From: Branchinecta lynchi
Taxonomy: Eukaryota > Arthropoda > Branchiopoda > Anostraca > Branchinectidae
Assembly: GCA_023053575.1 (NCBI GenBank)
Contig: JAKZAP010000004.1
Span: 22,125,252 to 22,189,251, forward strand
Length of the DNA stretch: 64,000 nt
Reading direction: 5' to 3'
The position numbers were made by a program, and so were the translations under genes. Under the pieces are notes generated by a model that was given only the letters and a program-made list of their open reading frames with translations, did no database searches and was not told the DNA's origin. Within the stretch, counting starts at the first letter, position 1. Every line of letters starts with the position of its first letter. Shown in pieces: positions 1-10,636 of the stretch.

Positions 1-878
1 TGGATCTCGCTTCCCGTGTCTCTCTACGTTTGGTTTTTACGCAGTCGCTTGATCGAGGTACTCGTCGCAGTGCGGTGCCCTATCAGTGTAGTTGAAAATC
101 CAGTAACTCTCCTTCCTCTCCCTTTGATTCCCTAAACCTACCCACCCACACACGTCTTACCAACCTGATATGCCCTTTCGTAGCCTTTTTAGTGACCGTC
201 TTAGCTGTACCATTCACGAGTGCTAACTAATGAGATTTTTTATCTGGTAGATGAGTAAAAACAAATTACTTAAAGTTTAGTAAGATAATTCGTATGGGAA
301 AATGGTAGCATATATTCTGGGGCTGTTTCGATTCCTTCGTTTGCAGGACGAATTTTTTCTCGAAAAAACGTTGACAGTTCGTTTGCTTGGCTCTTTTCAT
401 TTTCCATCTTATTTACTGATAAGAGAAAATAAAAACCCGGATTTATCGGGGCTGGGGCCGCCCCTACCCCCCCCCCCCCGCAACGAAAGTACTGTATTGA
501 AGAATGAACAAATAAATTGAAACGCAAGGAAGGTAAACAGTTGGGATGACTTACTTACTATTTAATAATAATCTTCTGGTATGAGGTAAGCGGTGGTACG
601 AGTAGGCCAAAACCGCGTTCACAAGCATGTCTAGCCAAGTACAGATGCTTAGTCACGTGCTCAGGCGTAGCCAGGCACCGAGTTCTAGAGCCTAGAACTC
701 CGTGCCTGGCCCAAAATCTGTGTCTAGGCATTGGTGTGAACGGGGCTTAAATGACACGAAACTAGATCTCTTGACTGGTACACCCGGAATTGCTAGCATT
801 CCTTGTACATACCCCCACAGTTTATTTGCATTTGTAGCAATTTGGAATCAGTTTGAAGTGAGCGTGCATTTTCTTTAG
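1..878. other. Intron sequence upstream of the calnexin transmembrane exon
   Basis: I see no coding exon here. A strong acceptor (TTCTTTAG) ends the stretch at 878, so it is most simply the intron before the calnexin exon at 879. A run of 13 C at about 465-478 and the hairpin at 670-710 are the only structures that stand out. The lumenal exons of calnexin must lie outside the window. Confidence 0.6.
670..710. repeat. Hairpin core of a MITE-like element
   Basis: Two 9-bp arms separated by one C/C mismatch (GCCAGGCAC then GAGTTCTAG) pair with their complements across a 3-nt loop. Outside the hairpin, GCGTTCACA near 614 and TGTGAACGG near 735 are also inverted. The whole 610-745 stretch therefore looks like a small fold-back element. 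No clear target duplication was found. Confidence 0.5.
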
Positions 879-1013
879 TTGAATTCCTTCCAGGATTCGC
901 TTGTTCAGCGTGTATTGAAGTATACCAACAAGAGACCCTGGTTATGGGCCGTGTACGTTGTTGCCGTAGCTTTGCCAGTAGTCATTGTATTATCGCTCTG
1001 TTTCGGTAAAAAG
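879..1013 (+). CDS. CANX: Calnexin, transmembrane exon (partial gene)
   Basis: This 45-codon exon encodes the end of the calnexin lumenal domain, then the membrane anchor. The RPWLWAVYV signature is followed by a hydrophobic stretch (VVAVALPVVIVLSLCF) and a GKK stop-transfer. Calnexin is a type I ER membrane lectin chaperone that retains monoglucosylated glycoproteins for folding, and RPWLW at the membrane entry is characteristic of the family. The exon is phase 0 at both ends, with acceptor TTCTTTAG at 877-878 and donor GTAAGT at 1014. A second acceptor, TTCCTTCCAG, lies 15 nt inside and would remove five residues (LNSFQ) without a frame change, so the true 5' edge could be 894. Lumenal exons are not in the window. 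Confidence 0.9.
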
Positions 1014-1797
1014 GTAAGTGTCAGTTTTCAGATTGTATCTTCGGTCTCGGTAACACACGGCTCATATCCGCGACATTCTATGGATTGAAATAAAAATTGG
1101 CTGAAGTTGTGTTTTCAGCCTCGCTTGTTCATCTCCGAGTTAAAAGCATGTTATACACGGAAATAGCCGCATTCACCCTATTCCATCTTATACGTCCAAG
1201 CTTGTGAGAAAATTATAAATCGAGACTAGCATGCGTGACAGGTTTGGGATCAACCGCTAGTAGTAACGCCAATCTAGCCAAGTCCTAGCAAGGAGACCGG
1301 CGGGTATTATCGGCGGAATCACAATTACCAGAAATAGCAAGGTCTCCCTATTTTTCGGTGTTTCTGGGCCATGTTATTGCGTGTGTTCGTATACTGGCTG
1401 ACGGCGCGTTTCTCCTGCTCCAGTGCTTTAGTCCGGCGAGTTAACCTGAGACCCGGTAAAACGCGAAAACTGTTCAGAAGGTGAGATCAAGTGCTGCAGC
1501 AGAGTTGGCACAGCGAACTGCCTTGGAGCATCATAAAGGATTAGGGAAAGTCATGGGGTCTAGGAACAGCAATAATGTATACGAATATACTGTGACATCG
1601 TTGACAATCGCGAATAGACTGTACGGGCCATACAGATGACTATCCATCGACGAAGCACAAGCGATATGATTTCTGGCAATCGGTTTCGCCTGTCAACCGC
1701 AAAGATACGTCTTTTCCCTTTCGGCAGTCGCAAACCGCGCGAAGTTGTCTTGGAGAAAAATTACCCTACTCTGTTTCACTGTGCTTTTTTCTTTTTT
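1014..1797 (+). other. Calnexin intron, unique 5' part
   Basis: This is the start of a 6635-bp intron (1014-7648). I see no exon or known RNA in it. Most of the rest of the intron, 1798-7553, is the tandem family A array. Confidence 0.7.
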
Positions 1798-4766
1798 ATG
1801 GCACTTGAGCTTACTCAAGTGCCATATAGCGATTGTTATTTCTGTCCGTCAGTCGGTCTGTCGGTCTGTCGGTCCCGGTTTTGCTAGTTCGGGGACTTCC
1901 AGATAAGCTAGGACGATGAAACTTGGCAAGCATATCAGGAACTAGACCAGATTAAATTAGAAATTGTCGCTTCCTCGATCCGACCATCTGGAGGGGAGTG
2001 GAGGGAGGGGGAATCCGGAAAAAATAGGAAAAATGAGATATTTTTAGCTTACGAACGGGTGATCGGATCTTAATGAAACTTAATACATGGAAGGACTTCG
2101 TGTCTCAGACCCTCCATTTTAAATCCAGACCGGATCCGGTGACACTGGGGGGAGTTAGAGGGGGAAACCGGAAATCTTGGAAAACACTTAGAGTGGAGGG
2201 ATCCGAATGAAACTTGGTGGAAAGTACAAGCAAAAGTCCTAGATACGTGACTGATATAACCGGAACGGATCCGCTCACTTTGGGGGAGTTGGGGGGGGGG
2301 AGAAGTCCGAATTTGTAGTGATCCCGCGAGTTCCGTGCTTCCTGATGTGCTGGGACGATGGAAATTGACAGGCATGTCTGGGACCCGACCAGCTTAAATA
2401 GGAAATCATCAATTCCCCGATTCGACCATCTGGGGGGGGAGTGGAGGGAGGGTGAAGCAAAAATTTGAGGTATTTTTAGCTTGCGAACGGGTGATCGGAT
2501 CTTGATGAAAATTGATATTTAGGATGACCTCGTGTCTCAGACACCTCACTTTAAATCCGGGCCGGATCCGATGACACTGGGGGGAGTTGGAGGAGGGAAC
2601 CGGAAATTTTGAGAAACGCTTAAAGTGGAGGGATCGGGATGAAACTTGGTGGGAAAAACAACAACAGGTCCTAGAAACGTCATTGACATAACCGGACCAG
2701 ATCAGGGCACTGTGGGGGAGTTGGGGTGGGGAACCGGAAATTTTCAGAAACGCTTAAAGTGGAGGGATCGGGATGAAACTTGGTGGGAAAAACAAGCACA
2801 GGTCCTAGACACGTCATTGACATAACCGGACCGGATCAGGGCACTGTGGGGGAGTTGGGATGGGGGTCCGGATTTCTAGCGATCCCGCGAGTTCGGCATA
2901 CTTCCTGGTGTCCTAGGGCGATGAAACTTGGCAGGTATGTCAAGGATCCGAACAGATTGACTTGAGAACAGCCGTTTCCCCGACCCGACCATCGTGGGGG
3001 GACTGGGTGGATGGGGAGTCCGGAATCTAGTGGCGTGCATAACTTTTGAACGGGTGATCGGATCTTGATGAAAATTGATATTTAGGATGACCTTGTGTCT
3101 CAGACACCTCACTTTAAATCCGGGCCGGATCCGATGACACTGGGGGGAGTTGGAGGAGGTAATCGGAAATTTTGAGAAACGCTTAAAGTGGAGGGATCGG
3201 GATGAAACTTGGTGGGAAAAACAAGCACAGGTCCTAGACACGTCATTGACATAACCGGACCGGATCCGATGACACTGGGAGGAGTTGGAGGAGGGAACCG
3301 GAAATTTTGAGAAACGCTTAAAGTGGAGGGATCGGGATGAAACTTGGTGGGAAAAACAAGCACAGGTCCTAGACACGTCATTGACATAACCGGTCCGGAT
3401 CAGGGCACTGTGGGGGAGTTGGGGTGGGGGTCCGGATTTCTAGCGATCCCGCGAGTTCGGCATACTTCCTGATGTCCTAGGGCGATGAAACTTGGCAGGT
3501 ATGTCAGGGATCCGAACAGATTGACTTGAGAACAGCCGTTTCCCCGACCCGACCATCGTGGGTGGAGTGGGTGGATGGGGAGTCCGGAATCTAGTGGCGT
3601 GCATAACTTTTGAACGGGTGATCGGATTTGAATGAAACTTGTCTGGTGAGCTATCGCCTCGGACGTTCAGTGTCACGTCCGAGTCGGGTCCGATACCTGT
3701 GGGGATGGGGGGGGGGTGGAAAACTCAAGAAACTCTAAAAGTAGAGGGATTGGGACGAAACTTAATGGATGGAACAAGCATTAGGCCTAGATGAAATTGA
3801 CGGAGCCAGATGGTTTCGGGGCTCTGTGGGGGGAGTTGGAGGGGGTTTCCTGGAATTCCGGTAGTCGTGAGTTAGAATAGTTCCAGATGTAAAACGACAA
3901 CGAAAACTTTGCAGGCATATTAGCGACCCGAATTATCTTGACTTAAAAACCTGACACAACATACCCCCGGAAACTTCCGTTCCTAGATCCGAGCAGTTTT
4001 GGGGGAGCAAGAGAAGAGAAATATGGACTTCAATAAATTGCGAACGAGTGGTCTGATTCGAGTGAAACTTCATGGGTGATACGAATCGATGGCCTCGACA
4101 TGTAAAACATGCGTTCGAACCATATGCGACCACGATTAGGGGAATTGGGGGTGGGGGGACTTTTGACATGCACAAAAACCAAACGGATGGACCGAATGAG
4201 ATGCAATTCGACAGTGCCGAGTTTATGCGGCCTAGATTTGTTATTTGGCGTCTGGGCCGGATTCGGCCAAGGTAGGGGGGGGGGTACTGGAAACTTGCAG
4301 ATAGGCTATGCTCCAATTTCAGTCAAACTTGATGAGGGAATTAAGAGATTGGGCCCGAACCGGCTCCGACAACGTTGGTGGGAAGGTGGGGGGGGGGGTA
4401 CCGGAACTTTCGAAAAATGCTCAGATTCGAGTGAAACTTGGTAGATGGTATAAACGAAGATGCTTTAGGTGGTCGATTTTTTTTTATTCCGAACCAGATT
4501 CGGCCACGGTAGGTAGGAAATAGAGTGAGTACCGGAAATCGTGTAGCACGTCTAGGGATCAAACAAATGGATTTATTGGGATGAAAGTTTGAACAGTCAT
4601 GTGCATTTGCAATCGAGACGATGCCGGAACTGCTCAGAAATGAGTGAAACTAAATATCCTATTTCTATTTCCGAACCGCCTTTTTGGATGGCGGGTGTAT
4701 ATTGTGACGTTTTCATCTACTTTCTTGTACAGCCTACTCGTACAAGTGCCATATGAGCTCGTAGCT
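1798..4766 (+). repeat. Family A modular element, unit 1 of a tandem pair
   Basis: The unit opens with a terminal hairpin (TATGGCACTTGAG / CTCAAGTGCCATA, 1798-1828) and a GTCTGTCGGTC tract. A chain of degenerate modules follows. Boxes resembling GATGAAACTTGG recur near 1915, 2071, 2205, 2355, 2504, 2638, 2772, 2920, 3067, 3201, 3336, 3484 and 3631. The spacing is either about 134 bp or 147-150 bp. Each module also has CCGGATC-type palindromes and a G-run block of the GGGGGAGTTGG or GGGAGTGGAGGG type. The unit ends with CATATGAGCTCGTAGCTC, which contains a GAGCT-ACG-AGCTC hairpin. There is no plausible protein. The long opposite-strand ORFs are the modules read through in Pro/Ser-rich frames. 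Non-autonomous DNA element is an inference. Confidence 0.8.
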
Positions 4767-7553
4767 CTTGTTATTTCTGTCCGTCAGTCGGTCTGTCGGT
4801 CCCGGTTTTGCTAGTTCGGGCACTTCCAGATAAGCTAGGACGATGAAACTTGGCAAGCATATCAGGAACTGGACCAGATTAAATTAGAAATTGTCGCTTC
4901 CTCGATCCGACTATCTGGAGGGGAGTGGAGGGAGGGGGAATCCGGAAAAAATTAGATATTTTTAGCTTACGAACGGGTGATCGGATCTTAATGAAACTTA
5001 ATACATGGAAGGACTTCGTGTCTCAGACCCTCTATTTTAAATCCAGACCGGATCCGGTGACACTGGGGGGAGTTAGAGGGGGAAACCGGAAATCTTGGAA
5101 AACACTTAGAGTGGAGGGATCCGAATGAAACTTGGTGGAAAGTACAAGCAAAAGTCCTAGATACGTGACTGATATAACCGGAACGGATCCGCTCACTTTG
5201 GGGGAGTTGGGGGGGGGGAGAAGTCCGAATTTGTAGTGATCCCGTGAGTTCCGTGCTTCCTGATGTGCTGGGACGATAGAAATTGACAGGCATGTCTGGG
5301 ACCCGACCAACTTAAATAGGAAATCATCAATTCCCCGATTCGACCATCTGGGGGGGGGGGAGTGGAGGGAGGGTGAAGCCAAAATTTGAGGTATTTTTAG
5401 CTTGCGAACGGGTGATCGGATCTTGATGAAAATTGATATTTAGGATGACCTCGTGTCTCAGACACCTCACTTTAAATCCGGGCCGGATCCGATGACACTG
5501 GGGGGAGTTGGAGGAGGGAACCGGAAATTTTGAGAAACGCTTAAAGTGGAGGGATCGGGATGAAACTTGGTGGGAAAAACAAGCACAGGTCCTAGACACG
5601 TCATTGACATAACCGGACCGGATCAGGGCACTGTGGGGGAGTTGGGATGGGGGTCCGGATTTCTAGCGATCCCGCGAGTTCGGCATACTTCCTGGTGTCC
5701 TAGGGCGATGAAACTTGGCAGGTATGTCAAGGATCCGAACAGATTGACTTGAGAACAGCCGTTTCCCCGATCCGACCGTCGTGGGGGGAGTGGGTGGATG
5801 GGGAGTCCGGAATCTAGTGGCGTGCATAACTTTTGAACGGGTGATCGGATCTTGATGAAAATTGATATTTAGGATGACCTTGTGTCTCAGAAACCTCACT
5901 TCAAATCCGGGCCGGATCCGATGACACTGGGGGGAGTTGGAGGAGGTAACCGGAAATTTTGAGAAACGCTTAAAGTGGAGGGATCGGGATGAAACTTGGT
6001 GGGAAAAACAAGCACAGGTCCTAGACACGTCATTGACATAACCGGACCGGATCCGATGACACTGGGAGGAGTTGGAGGAGGGAACCGGAAATTTTGAGAA
6101 ACGCTTAAAGTGGAGGGATCGGGATGAAACTTGGTGGGAAAAACAAGCACAGGTCCTCGACACGTCATTGACATAACCGGACCGGATCAGGGCACTGTGG
6201 GGGAGTTGGGGTGGGGGTCCGGATTTCTAGCGATCCCGCGAGTTCGGCATACTTCCTGATGTCCTAGGGCGATGAAACTTGGCAGGTATGTCAGGGATCC
6301 GAACAGATTGACTTGAGAACAGCCGTTTCCCCGACCCGACCATCGTGGGGGGAGTGGGTGGATGGGGAGTCCGGAATCTAGTGGCGTGCATAACTTTTGA
6401 ACGGGTGATCGGATTTGAATGAAACTTGTCTGGTGAGCTATCGCCTCGGACGTTCAGTGTCACGTCCGAGTCGGGTCCGATACCTGTGGGGATGGGGGTG
6501 GAAAACTCAAGAAACTCTAAAAGTAGAGGGATTGGGACGAAACTTAATGGATGGAACAAGCATTAGGCCTAGATGAAATTGACGGAGCCAGATGGTTTCG
6601 GGGCTCTGTGGGGGGAGTTGGAGGGGGTTTCCTGGAATTCCGGTAGTCGTGAGTTAGAATAGTTCCAGATGTAAAACGACAACGAATCTTTGCAGGCATA
6701 TTAGCGACCCGAATTATCTTGACTTAAAAACCTGACACAACATACCCCCGGAAACTTCCGTTCCTAGATCCGAGGATTTTTGGGGGAGCAAGAGAAGAGA
6801 AATATGGACTTCTATAAATTGCGAACGAGTGGTCTGATTCGAGTGAAACTTCATGGGTGATACGAATCGATGGCCTCGACATGTAAAACATGCGTTCGAA
6901 CCATATGCGACCACGATTAGGGGAATTGGGGGTGGGGGGACTTTTGACATGCACAAAAACCAAACGGATGGACCGAATGAGATGCAATTCGACAGTGCCG
7001 AGTTTATGCGGCCTAGATTTGTTATTTGGCGTTTGGGCCGGATTTGGCCAAGGTAGGGGGGGGGGGGGGACTGGAAACTTGCAGATAGGCTATGCTCCAA
7101 TTTCAGTCAAACTTGATGAGGGAATTAAGAGATTGGGCCCGAACCGGCTCCGACAACGTTGGTGGGAAGGGGGGGGGGGTACCGGAACTTTCCAAAAATG
7201 CTCAGATTCGAGTGAAACTTGGTAGATGGTATAAACGAAGATGCTTTAGGTGGTCGATTTTTTTTTATTCCGAACCAGATTCGGCCACGGTAGGTGGAAA
7301 TAGAGTGAGTACCGAAAATCGTGTAGCACGTCTAGGGATCAAACAAATGGATTTATTGGGATGAAAGTTTGAACAGTCATGTGCATTTGCAATCGAGACG
7401 ATGCCGGAACTGCTCAGAAATGAGTGAAACTAAATATCCTATTTCTATTTCCGAACCGCCTTTTTGGATGGCGGGTGTATTTTGTGACGTTTTCATCTAC
7501 TTTCTTGTACAGCCTACTCGTACAAGTGCCATATGAGCTCGTAGCTCTTGTTT
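4767..7553 (+). repeat. Family A modular element, unit 2 of the tandem pair
   Basis: This is a close copy of the 1798-4766 unit in the same orientation. It begins at the shared string TTGTTATTTCTGTCC and ends with the same CATATGAGCTCGTAGCTC terminus. Relative to unit 1 it lacks one module of about 134 bp (unit 1 near 2640-2775). It also shows scattered substitutions and changes in G-run length. It lacks the terminal hairpin of unit 1, because the left end is fused directly to the right end of the preceding unit. Confidence 0.8.
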
Positions 7554-7648
7554 TGTTTTACCTCTGTCGGTTACCTACAGTTAAAGGCTAGGTAGCCAAG
7601 CAAATGTAGTCGGAAGAACCGAGAATCCTAATGCGATTGCTTATGTAG

Positions 7649-7816
7649 GAAAAGAAAGCTCAGGCTGCCGCGGCAGCTGCGAAGAAAACGGATGCTTCAA
7701 GTCCGGATGATGCTATCGCCGAGGAGGAATTAGAGCCGGAGGGAGAAGCAGAGGAAGAAAACAGCGAGGTAGATGAACTAGAAGGCGATGAGGAAACGGC
7801 ATTAATTCAGGAAGAG
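7649..7816 (+). CDS. CANX: Calnexin, acidic cytosolic-tail exon
   Basis: The exon has 56 codons, phase 0 at both ends, with acceptor TTATGTAG and donor GTAAGA. It begins EKKAQAAAAAAKK, then becomes strongly acidic (EEELEPEGEAEEEN and DELEGDEE). That matches the cytosolic tail of calnexin, which faces the cytoplasm, binds Ca2+ weakly and is the site of kinase and ribosome interactions in vertebrates. Sequence in this tail is poorly conserved, so assignment rests on composition, phase and position between the transmembrane exon and the recognisable C-terminal exon. Confidence 0.85.
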
Positions 7817-8020
7817 GTAAGACACCTTTGCTGTTCCGGCTTCGAAGTTGCCATGAGTTGCCTCGGACTTTAATCCGGATTTTCCCTTGGATTGAGTACC
7901 TGATTCTAACATTTTTATTTGGTTGTCTGCTGAACTTCGCCTTCTTGAATGTGGTCCTAGACTGTGAATATGGTTGGCCCGGCCATGTGCTTCATTTGTA
8001 CTGATTCTTTTCCTTTGTAG

Positions 8021-8080
8021 GGTGCTGACGAAAAAGCAGAAAAGCAATCACCCCGAAGGAGAAGGGTGCGTAAGGAATAG
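8021..8080 (+). CDS. CANX: Calnexin, C-terminal exon with basic ER-retention tail
   Basis: Nineteen codons and a TAG stop follow the acceptor TCCTTTGTAG, after a 204-bp intron. The peptide ends QSPRRRRVRKE. Calnexins characteristically finish with a serine-proline followed by a basic cluster (the mammalian form ends in RKPRRE), which acts as an ER-retention signal. The join to the previous exon is phase 0. This is the natural end of the gene. Confidence 0.9.
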   Translation, partial: GADEKAEKQSPRRRRVRKE

Positions 8081-8455
8081 AACAAATAACCCAGTATCCG
8101 GAGAACAATGGTAGTCACGCTGCTGGATCTCTAGTTGCGGTTGCCAGCTTTAGGAAGAAGCTGAAGGAGGAAGTGTTTTCAAATTCATGGAACAGCTAGG
8201 TTTTAATTTCATGGAAGTCAGTAACGGATCATTCCGCCAGTTCAGTCACGCTTGCATCAGTTTGAATACTTCTTTCTGTTAACCCAGTTCCATATAGTTT
8301 TTGTTTGTGTGCCTCTTTCTTTTCTTTTTTTACTTTGAAGCAGTTGTGTGAGTCAGAGGGTGCCCTGATGCATGGATGTTGTATTTAAGAGTTCGTCCTC
8401 AGAAAGAGTGAAGGATGCTGTTTTTAATGAATAAAATGTGAAATTGTTTGTCTGA
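8081..8455 (+). other. Calnexin 3' UTR
   Basis: This non-coding stretch runs from the calnexin stop to just beyond a canonical AATAAA. I see no repeat of the families found elsewhere in the window, which fits an exonic UTR. Confidence 0.7.
8430..8435 (+). terminator. Polyadenylation signal of calnexin
   Basis: A canonical AATAAA lies 350 nt after the calnexin stop, followed by TG-rich sequence (ATGTGAAATTGTTTGTCTG) suitable as a downstream element. Cleavage is expected near 8450-8460. Confidence 0.75.
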
Positions 8456-8739
8456 TTAAGAGTCGGAGTATTGAAGATATGAGCAAGCTCACGCACATGC
8501 CGAGCAGGCCCATAGAACCTGCCCCAACATCAGAGGTATCATACTGGGTGTGTTCTTAATCATAGTTTCGTAAGTAATCTTTCAGCCAAAGCTGACTGAG
8601 AATAATATGCAAAACAAAAATGGCGCTACACGATTTAGTCGGCTAAGATTTGCTTCCGCGATATTTCGGTCCTTCTTGGCAAGGGTACTCGTCCGGCAGT
8701 AGCTGAAAATATTAGATGTTGTCAAGCATTGAGGCTGCG

Positions 8740-8845
8740 ATTAAAGTACTTTTCTTACCTATAATACTAACGCAACCTACTTCCATAATCACACCATATA
8801 TTTCTAAACCTGGAGACCCCGGTTTCATACGGGACATTCTAACCC
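8740..8845 (+). repeat. Family H repeat, left half, split by an A element
   Basis: The segment from CTTACCTATAATACTAACG to CATTCTAACCCCTCTAA matches 38838-38937 closely. Its continuation resumes at 10037 on the far side of the family A element, so the A copy appears to have been inserted into a family H repeat. The sequence before it (8650-8735) holds a GCGATATTTCGG..CCTTCTTGGCAAGGG arm, related to the palindrome at 49586. Confidence 0.65.
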
Positions 8846-10036
8846 CTCTAAAACAAGAGCTACGAGCTCATATGGCACTTCTTGCGAGTAGGCGGTACAA
8901 GAAAGTGGATGAGAACGTTCAGAAAATACACCCGCCATCCAAAAATGCGGTTCGGAAAGAGAAATAGGATATCTAGTTTCATTCAAATCTGAGCATTTCC
9001 GGATGGTGTGCAATACCTCTGCTTTAAGCGTTTCTTGAGTTCCCCAACCCCCATAGGCATCGATCATCTGAGGCGATAGCTCTTTCCACCTGACAAGTTT
9101 CATTCAAATCCGATCACCCGTTCAAAAGTTAAGCACGCCACTAGATTCCGGACCAACGACTATTCTTAAGTCAATCTGTTCGGATCCCTGACATACCTGC
9201 AATGACGTGTCTAGGACTTGTGCTTGTTCTTCTCACCGTGTTTCATCCCGATCCCTGCACTCGAAGCGTTTCTCGAGATTTCCGATTCCCTCCTCCAGTT
9301 CCCCCCCCCCCCCCCAGTGCCATCGGATCCGGCCCGGATTTGAAGTGGGAATCTGAGACACGAGGTCATCCTAAATATCAACTTTCATCAAGATCTGATC
9401 ACCCGTCCGCAAGTTAAAAATACCTCAGTTTCTGGTTTCCCCCTCCCTCCACTCCCCCCCAGATGGTCGGATTGGGGAAGTTACTATTTCCTATTTAATC
9501 TGGTCGGGTCCTTGACATGCCTGCCAATTTTCACCGTCCTAGCACATCAAGAAGCACCGAACTCGCGGGACCACTAGAAATTCGGACCCACAACTGTCCC
9601 AAAGTGAGCGGATCCGTTCCGGTTATACCAATGACGTATGTAGGACTTGTGCTTGTTCTTCCCACCGAGTTCCATCCCGATCCCTCCACTCTAAGCGTTT
9701 CTCAAGATTTCCGGTTTTCCCCTCCAGCTTCCCCCAGTGTCACCGGATTCGGTCTGGATTTAAAATTGAACACCGGAGTCACTAGTTCCTTCCATATATC
9801 AAGTTTCATTAAGATCCGATCACCCGTTCGTAAGCTAAAAATTATTTGCCGGATTCCCCCTCCCTCCACTCCCCTCCAGATGGTCGGATCGGGCAAACGA
9901 CTATTTTTAATTTAATCTGATCCGGTCCCTGATACGTCTTCCAAGTTTCATCGACCTAGTTTATCTGGAAGTGCCCGAACTAGCAAAACCGGGACCGACT
10001 GACGGACAGAAATTACAATAGCTATATGGCATATGG
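8846..10036 (-). repeat. Family A element, short inverted copy
   Basis: This copy of about 1.19 kb is in reverse orientation. It starts with ACAAGAGCTACGAGCTCATATGGCAC-type sequence and ends in GACGGACAGAAATTAC..TATATGGCA. It keeps about eight modules with reverse-complement boxes (AAGTTTCAT) and C-runs up to 15 at about 9300-9316. It is shorter than the calnexin-intron units, which shows that module number varies between copies. Confidence 0.75.
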
Positions 10037-10240
10037 CACACTATCACGCTGTCGACGGTTGTCTGCAAGAAGTTTTTCCATCGGAAAAACCTCTATGTAA
10101 ATTGTTTCACTGTTTTCCCTGTAAGTCAAGGGGTCTCGTAAAGGCTTAAAACAGCAAAAAAACATGGGTTATCTCTTGAAAGCACAGCCTTCTTTTAAAT
10201 TATTTAAATATTTTAAAATACTGTAAGTTGGAGAGCAAAT
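10037..10240 (+). repeat. Family H repeat, right half
   Basis: The stretch TATCACGCTGTCGACGGTTG through AAAATACTGTAAGTTG matches 38989-39178 at high identity. It completes the family H copy interrupted at 8846. From 10241 to 10636 I see only a second small CCCTTCTTGGCAAGGG motif (10325) and direct repeats of GCAGTTGTCTCTGC. Confidence 0.65.
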
Positions 10241-10636
10241 AGTGCTAGGGGTACTTTAAGCAGTTGTCTCTGCATTTGACTAGAAACTAGTTGGTTTTGG
10301 TTTGATAATCATACACAAAATTGCCCTTCTTGGCAAGGGTTCTAGCTCAGGAAGTAGCTAAAACATTAGACGTTGTCGAACGTTGAGGCTGGCACTAAGC
10401 AGTTGTCTCTGCGTTTGAGTTGGTTCATCATTTTTCGTTTCTTTCCAGCTAAGATGGTCTGTGTGGTTGGACTATAAAAGCTCCGCTGCTGCAGCCTGAC
10501 ACCACCGAGAACGGCCGATCCATCGCTAAGGCAAATCTTTGTTAGTATAACCTCTAGTTAATAGAAGCTACCACCGTCTTCCATTGTACGTGAGCCTCGT
10601 ACAGGGTTCCAGATCTTTTTGACAAATTATAAACAT

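Noticed and set aside
2876..3387. Long minus-strand ORFs (up to 166 codons) with repeated Ser/Pro-rich peptides across family A
   Set aside because: They are the same DNA modules read in frame. The peptides repeat with the modules, appear in several frames, and have no start context, domain or codon conservation.
4072..4444. Overlapping ORFs of 67-128 codons on both strands at 3.9-4.5 kb and again at 6.7-7.3 kb
   Set aside because: They are duplicated because the A unit is duplicated. Opposite strands are equally open, which indicates low stop density from G-rich sequence, not coding.
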